Below, piece by piece: positions 61,429 to 64,000 of a stretch of 64,000 nucleotides of DNA (position 1 is its first letter; every line of letters begins with the position of its first letter). The stretch is taken from the NCBI GenBank assembly GCA_023436225.1, contig JAEZKA010000080.1, positions 11,441 to 75,440 of the forward strand, written 5' to 3'. Position numbers and translations under genes: made by a program. The notes under the pieces are model-generated. The model was not told the DNA's origin. It worked only from the letters and a program-made list of their open reading frames with translations, and did not search any database. Source of the DNA: Bacillota bacterium. GTDB lineage: Bacteria > Bacillota > Clostridia > Lachnospirales > Lachnospiraceae.

Positions 61429-62274
61429 ATGGAATTATGGATACTTTATGCAATCATATCAGGGGTATTTGTCAGTCTCAGAGAGTTATATATTAAGAAA
61501 TATATTATACAGTCTCCGGAGATCATCAGCTTTACAACAAGATTTTATGGAAGCATCGTATTCATAATCATCGCATTCCAAGGGAATATTATTATTGCCG
61601 ATCCTCCTGTTTTTATCGGGGTTACACTGCTTACTGTGATTATCACCGCGGTAGCCACCCTGATCCGTCTCAGGCTAATTAAGACGGAGGATCTATCGCT
61701 AACGACACCTTGGCTGGGGTGCATTCCGATTTTTGTTGTCGCCTGGAGCATGTTATTATACCAAGAGCTACCGGATACCATGGCACTGATTGGAATCCTA
61801 CTGGTTTGTATCGGTGCTTTTACAATTAATCTACAAGACGGTCGCCTGAAGATAAATAAAGCAAGCTTATGGATGCTTTTGGTAGCGATTTTATTGGGCT
61901 TTACGACTTCGGTTGATAAAATTGCTATTGGTGCGTCCTCTGCCATCACCTACTCGCTAATATGGACCATTACTTCAGCAATTCTGATGTACGGTGTGGC
62001 TAAGACAAAGACAAAGAGGGTTATGATTGTTGATAAACACTTGATTGTTCAAGCAGTGCTGTGGGTAATAGAGTTTCTGTTTCAAATGTTAGCCGTGCAG
62101 AGTATCAGTCAGATATCCTCCGGTCAGACCTATGTAAAGACTCTTACCATGTTGAATATTGTAATTACAACGGTAATCAGCAGTATTGTTTTCAAGGAGA
62201 GAGAGCGTAGAAAGCGAATTCTTTCGGCGCTTCTGATCTTTATCGGAGCAGTGATCGTAGTGTTGTATCGATAA
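61429..62274 (+). CDS. DMT-superfamily (EamA-like) permease
   Basis: A 281-residue membrane protein with ten predicted helices in two EamA-type repeats: MELWILYAIISGVFVSLREL and, in the second half, VLWVIEFLFQMLAVQS and SILFKE-like SIVFKERERRKRIL. ATG 61429 is preferred; the open frame extends to a TTG at 61354 with no membrane-like residues, and GGAG lies about 11 bases before the ATG. Substrate is unknown. Confidence 0.85.
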   Translation: MELWILYAIISGVFVSLRELYIKKYIIQSPEIISFTTRFYGSIVFIIIAFQGNIIIADPPVFIGVTLLTVIITAVATLIRLRLIKTEDLSLTTPWLGCIPIFVVAWSMLLYQELPDTMALIGILLVCIGAFTINLQDGRLKINKASLWMLLVAILLGFTTSVDKIAIGASSAITYSLIWTITSAILMYGVAKTKTKRVMIVDKHLIVQAVLWVIEFLFQMLAVQSISQISSGQTYVKTLTMLNIVITTVISSIVFKERERRKRILSALLIFIGAVIVVLYR

Positions 62275-62369
62275 TATCGGTGTAAAGCAGGGATAAGTGA
62301 TTAAGATAGAAATCATATAAATACAATATTATTTAATTTAGAATTTAATTAAGATGGAGGATGAGCAAG

Positions 62370-63455
62370 ATGAGTTTTTTGAATAAGGCGGAAAGCATCC
62401 GCAGAATACAGGAACTGTCCAATGCGATGGGTGTTGCCGGCTTTGAGGATAAGGTGGTAGAGCTGCTTCGCAGCTACAGCGAAGGACTGGGAGAGATTAA
62501 GGAGGATACGCTTCGTAATCTTTTTATCTATCGAAGCGGCAATACCGGTGACCGTAAGGTGGTACAACTGGATGCCCATAGTGATGAGGTTGGTTTTATG
62601 GTTCACTCCATTCGCCCTAATGGAACCTTACAGATTGTTCCTCTGGGCTCCTGGGTAAATTATAATATTCCGGCTCATAAGGTATGGGTACGAAATTCTG
62701 ATTATGAGTATATTCCGGGAATTATCTCCAGTAAGCCACCGCATTATATGAGTGAACAGGAGAAGAATGCCCCGATCGATATCAAGAAGATGACGATTGA
62801 TGTAGGAGCCACCTCGAAGGAGGAAGCAATCAAGGAATTTAAAATCCGGATTGGTGAGCCAGTGGTACCCTATGTGGATTTCGAATATGATGAGAAGCAT
62901 GATATTATGATGGGAAAGGCTTTTGACAATCGTGTCGGTTGTGCCGGTGTTATTGATACGCTTCGTGCCCTTCAGGGGGAAACACTTGCTGTCGACGTTG
63001 TAGTAGGAATTGCAACACAGGAAGAGGTAGGAGCCAGAGGAAGTACCGTTACGACTCGGCTAATCAAGCCGGATATCGCCATCGTATTCGAAGGCTGTCC
63101 TGCCGATGATACCAGTGCTGACAGCTACGAGATTCAGACAGCTATCAAAAAAGGTCCAATGCTACGCCATATGGATGCAAAGATGATCACGAATCCCAGA
63201 TTTCAACGTTTTGCGCTGGATACAGCTGCAAAGCGAAATTTACCAGTCCAGGAAGCGGTTAGAGCCGGAGGATCAACGAATGGCTCCGTGATTCATCTGA
63301 CCCATCAGGGTATTCCGACCATAGTAATCGGTGTCCCGGTTCGTTATGCCCATACGCACTACGGAATCTCAACCTATTATGATTATGAGAATAGTGTTAA
63401 GCTGGCAGTTGAGCTTCTTAAGCTTTTGAATGAGGATGTGATACAAGGCTTCTAA
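62370..63455 (+). CDS. M42-family aminopeptidase (glutamyl aminopeptidase/endoglucanase M type)
   Basis: A 361-residue metallopeptidase of the M42 family. Ligands are visible in order: His and Asp in LDAHSDEVGF, Asp in AFDNRVGCAG, the catalytic Glu pair in TQEEVGARGS, Asp/Glu in VFEGCP, and the late His in RYAHTHYG. The family assembles as a dodecamer and trims peptides. ATG 62370 is taken because GGAGG (62356-62360) directly abuts ATG 62361 but has 9-base spacing to 62370. It is monocistronic. Confidence 0.93.
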   Translation: MSFLNKAESIRRIQELSNAMGVAGFEDKVVELLRSYSEGLGEIKEDTLRNLFIYRSGNTGDRKVVQLDAHSDEVGFMVHSIRPNGTLQIVPLGSWVNYNIPAHKVWVRNSDYEYIPGIISSKPPHYMSEQEKNAPIDIKKMTIDVGATSKEEAIKEFKIRIGEPVVPYVDFEYDEKHDIMMGKAFDNRVGCAGVIDTLRALQGETLAVDVVVGIATQEEVGARGSTVTTRLIKPDIAIVFEGCPADDTSADSYEIQTAIKKGPMLRHMDAKMITNPRFQRFALDTAAKRNLPVQEAVRAGGSTNGSVIHLTHQGIPTIVIGVPVRYAHTHYGISTYYDYENSVKLAVELLKLLNEDVIQGF

Positions 63456-63552
63456 TTACTCAAGAATATAGCATTTCCGATTAAAAAGGGAACTCTCATA
63501 TTGGTGTGTTCCAACAAATATATAAATATAATCAAGAATCAATAATATTTAT

Positions 63553-63583
63553 AGGCTACCTGACAAACGGGGTAGCCTTTTTT
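63553..63583 (+). terminator. Terminator after the M42 peptidase
   Basis: AGGCTACC (63553-63560) pairs perfectly with GGTAGCCT (63571-63578), followed by five further T. Confidence 0.88.
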
Positions 63584-63692
63584 GTGCTGTATAAGTAGCT
63601 TCAGATGTCATTTCTGTTTACTTGATTGGGAAATTCCGTTCTAAAAAATAACAAGAGTTTGTATAATATTGTAATTAGTGACAAAATATGAC

Positions 63693-63721
63693 TTGACTAT
63701 AGGTAATAATGCCTATATAAT
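63693..63721 (+). promoter_or_regulatory. Strong promoter upstream of the response-regulator gene
   Basis: TTGACT (63693-63698), 17-bp spacer and consensus TATAAT (63716-63721). It implies a leader of about 240 nt before ATG 63967, in which I see no further gene or known riboswitch. Confidence 0.75.
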
Positions 63722-63760
63722 AATGTTCGTGGTACTAATAGGACTTTATGCCTATTAGTA
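63699..63760. promoter_or_regulatory. Two tandem dyad operators in and after the promoter
   Basis: ATAGG-N8-CCTAT occurs at 63699-63716, filling the -35/-10 spacer, and again at 63738-63755, where it extends to TACTAATAGG/CCTATTAGTA (63733-63760). The two 18-mers agree at 14 positions and start 39 bp apart. Confidence 0.65.
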
Positions 63761-63966
63761 GATTGTATAACAATCATTATATGTAATTAATTCCTTACTA
63801 TAAAAGTTGTCACATAAGGTGAGAAATAGAAAGAATACAAATATGGAAAGTATACCGGATGTGATACTGGGATAAATTCTTAGGACGAATAGGCTGATCA
63901 TGAATATGATGATATAGATTGTTATGTAATGACAAATAGGAAAGTTGATGAGGAAGGAGTTTATAA

Positions 63967-64000
63967 ATGAAAAGGGTTATGATTGTTGATGATTCAGCAT
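63967..64000 (+). CDS. Response regulator receiver protein, 5' end only
   Basis: ATG 63967 with AAGGAG upstream begins MKRVMIVDDSA, the standard first strand of a CheY-like receiver domain with the acidic Asp-Asp pair. The gene runs off the window, so its output domain is unknown. Confidence 0.8.
   Translation, partial: MKRVMIVDDSA

Noticed and set aside
61545..61949. 134-codon minus-strand frame in the DMT permease
   Set aside because: It is antisense to a membrane protein with clear repeats; no ribosome site.

Overview
The window reads as a chromosomal segment of a low-GC, strictly anaerobic member of the Clostridia, most like the Lachnospiraceae. The basis is AT-rich DNA, strong AGGAGG ribosome-binding sites, TTGACA/TATAAT promoters, and families typical of that group (DUF3793, DUF2804, a JetA-type condensin, FeoAAB with a Cys-rich partner, xanthine dehydrogenase, a sodium-pump decarboxylase beta subunit). 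No rRNA, tRNA, CRISPR array or intact insertion sequence was seen. The species call is inference.

0-8 kb: the 3' end of a LytTR regulator overlapping a DUF3021 membrane protein, a frameshifted DUF1232 gene, a TipA-like MerR regulator with a 19-bp-spacer promoter, an orphan PstS lipoprotein, a NUDIX hydrolase convergent with an MFS transporter, a PlsC acyltransferase and an L,D-transpeptidase. 8-13.4 kb: class I ribonucleotide reductase (nrdA, nrdB) behind an NrdR-like box, then on the minus strand a sodium-translocating decarboxylase beta subunit preceded by a 48-residue OadG-like membrane protein. 13.6-19.1 kb: a JetA-JetB-JetC (Wadjet/MksBEF-like) SMC operon with no JetD nuclease gene beside it.

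19.4-31 kb: xanthine dehydrogenase (three subunits), an orphan prenyltransferase/squalene-cyclase-like protein, a secreted fibronectin-III protein, and a MarR regulator next to a two-ArsA operon that shares its operator sequence. The MarR protein and a 75-residue protein in that operon end in nearly the same short tail. A GNAT-HAD fusion follows. 31.3-34.6 kb: a Fur-boxed ferrous-iron operon (feoA, feoA, feoB, a Fur-type DNA-binding domain without its metal-binding half, and the FeoB-associated Cys-rich protein).

34.7-48.5 kb: dapA, AraC and VOC proteins, a MATE pump, a decayed ABC transporter, DegV, adenine deaminase, an MFS transporter coupled to DUF2804, and a chemotaxis receptor. 48.6-58.6 kb is an accessory stretch with several broken genes, small proteins, a nucleoside phosphorylase, a chloramphenicol-acetyltransferase-like enzyme, methyltransferases, and a tightly overlapping methyltransferase-methyltransferase-radical SAM-38-residue peptide unit that is the best candidate for an undescribed pathway. 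58.7-64 kb: a MurC-family ligase followed by an epimerase fragment, DUF3793, a DMT permease, an M42 peptidase, and the start of a response regulator behind two tandem dyad operators.
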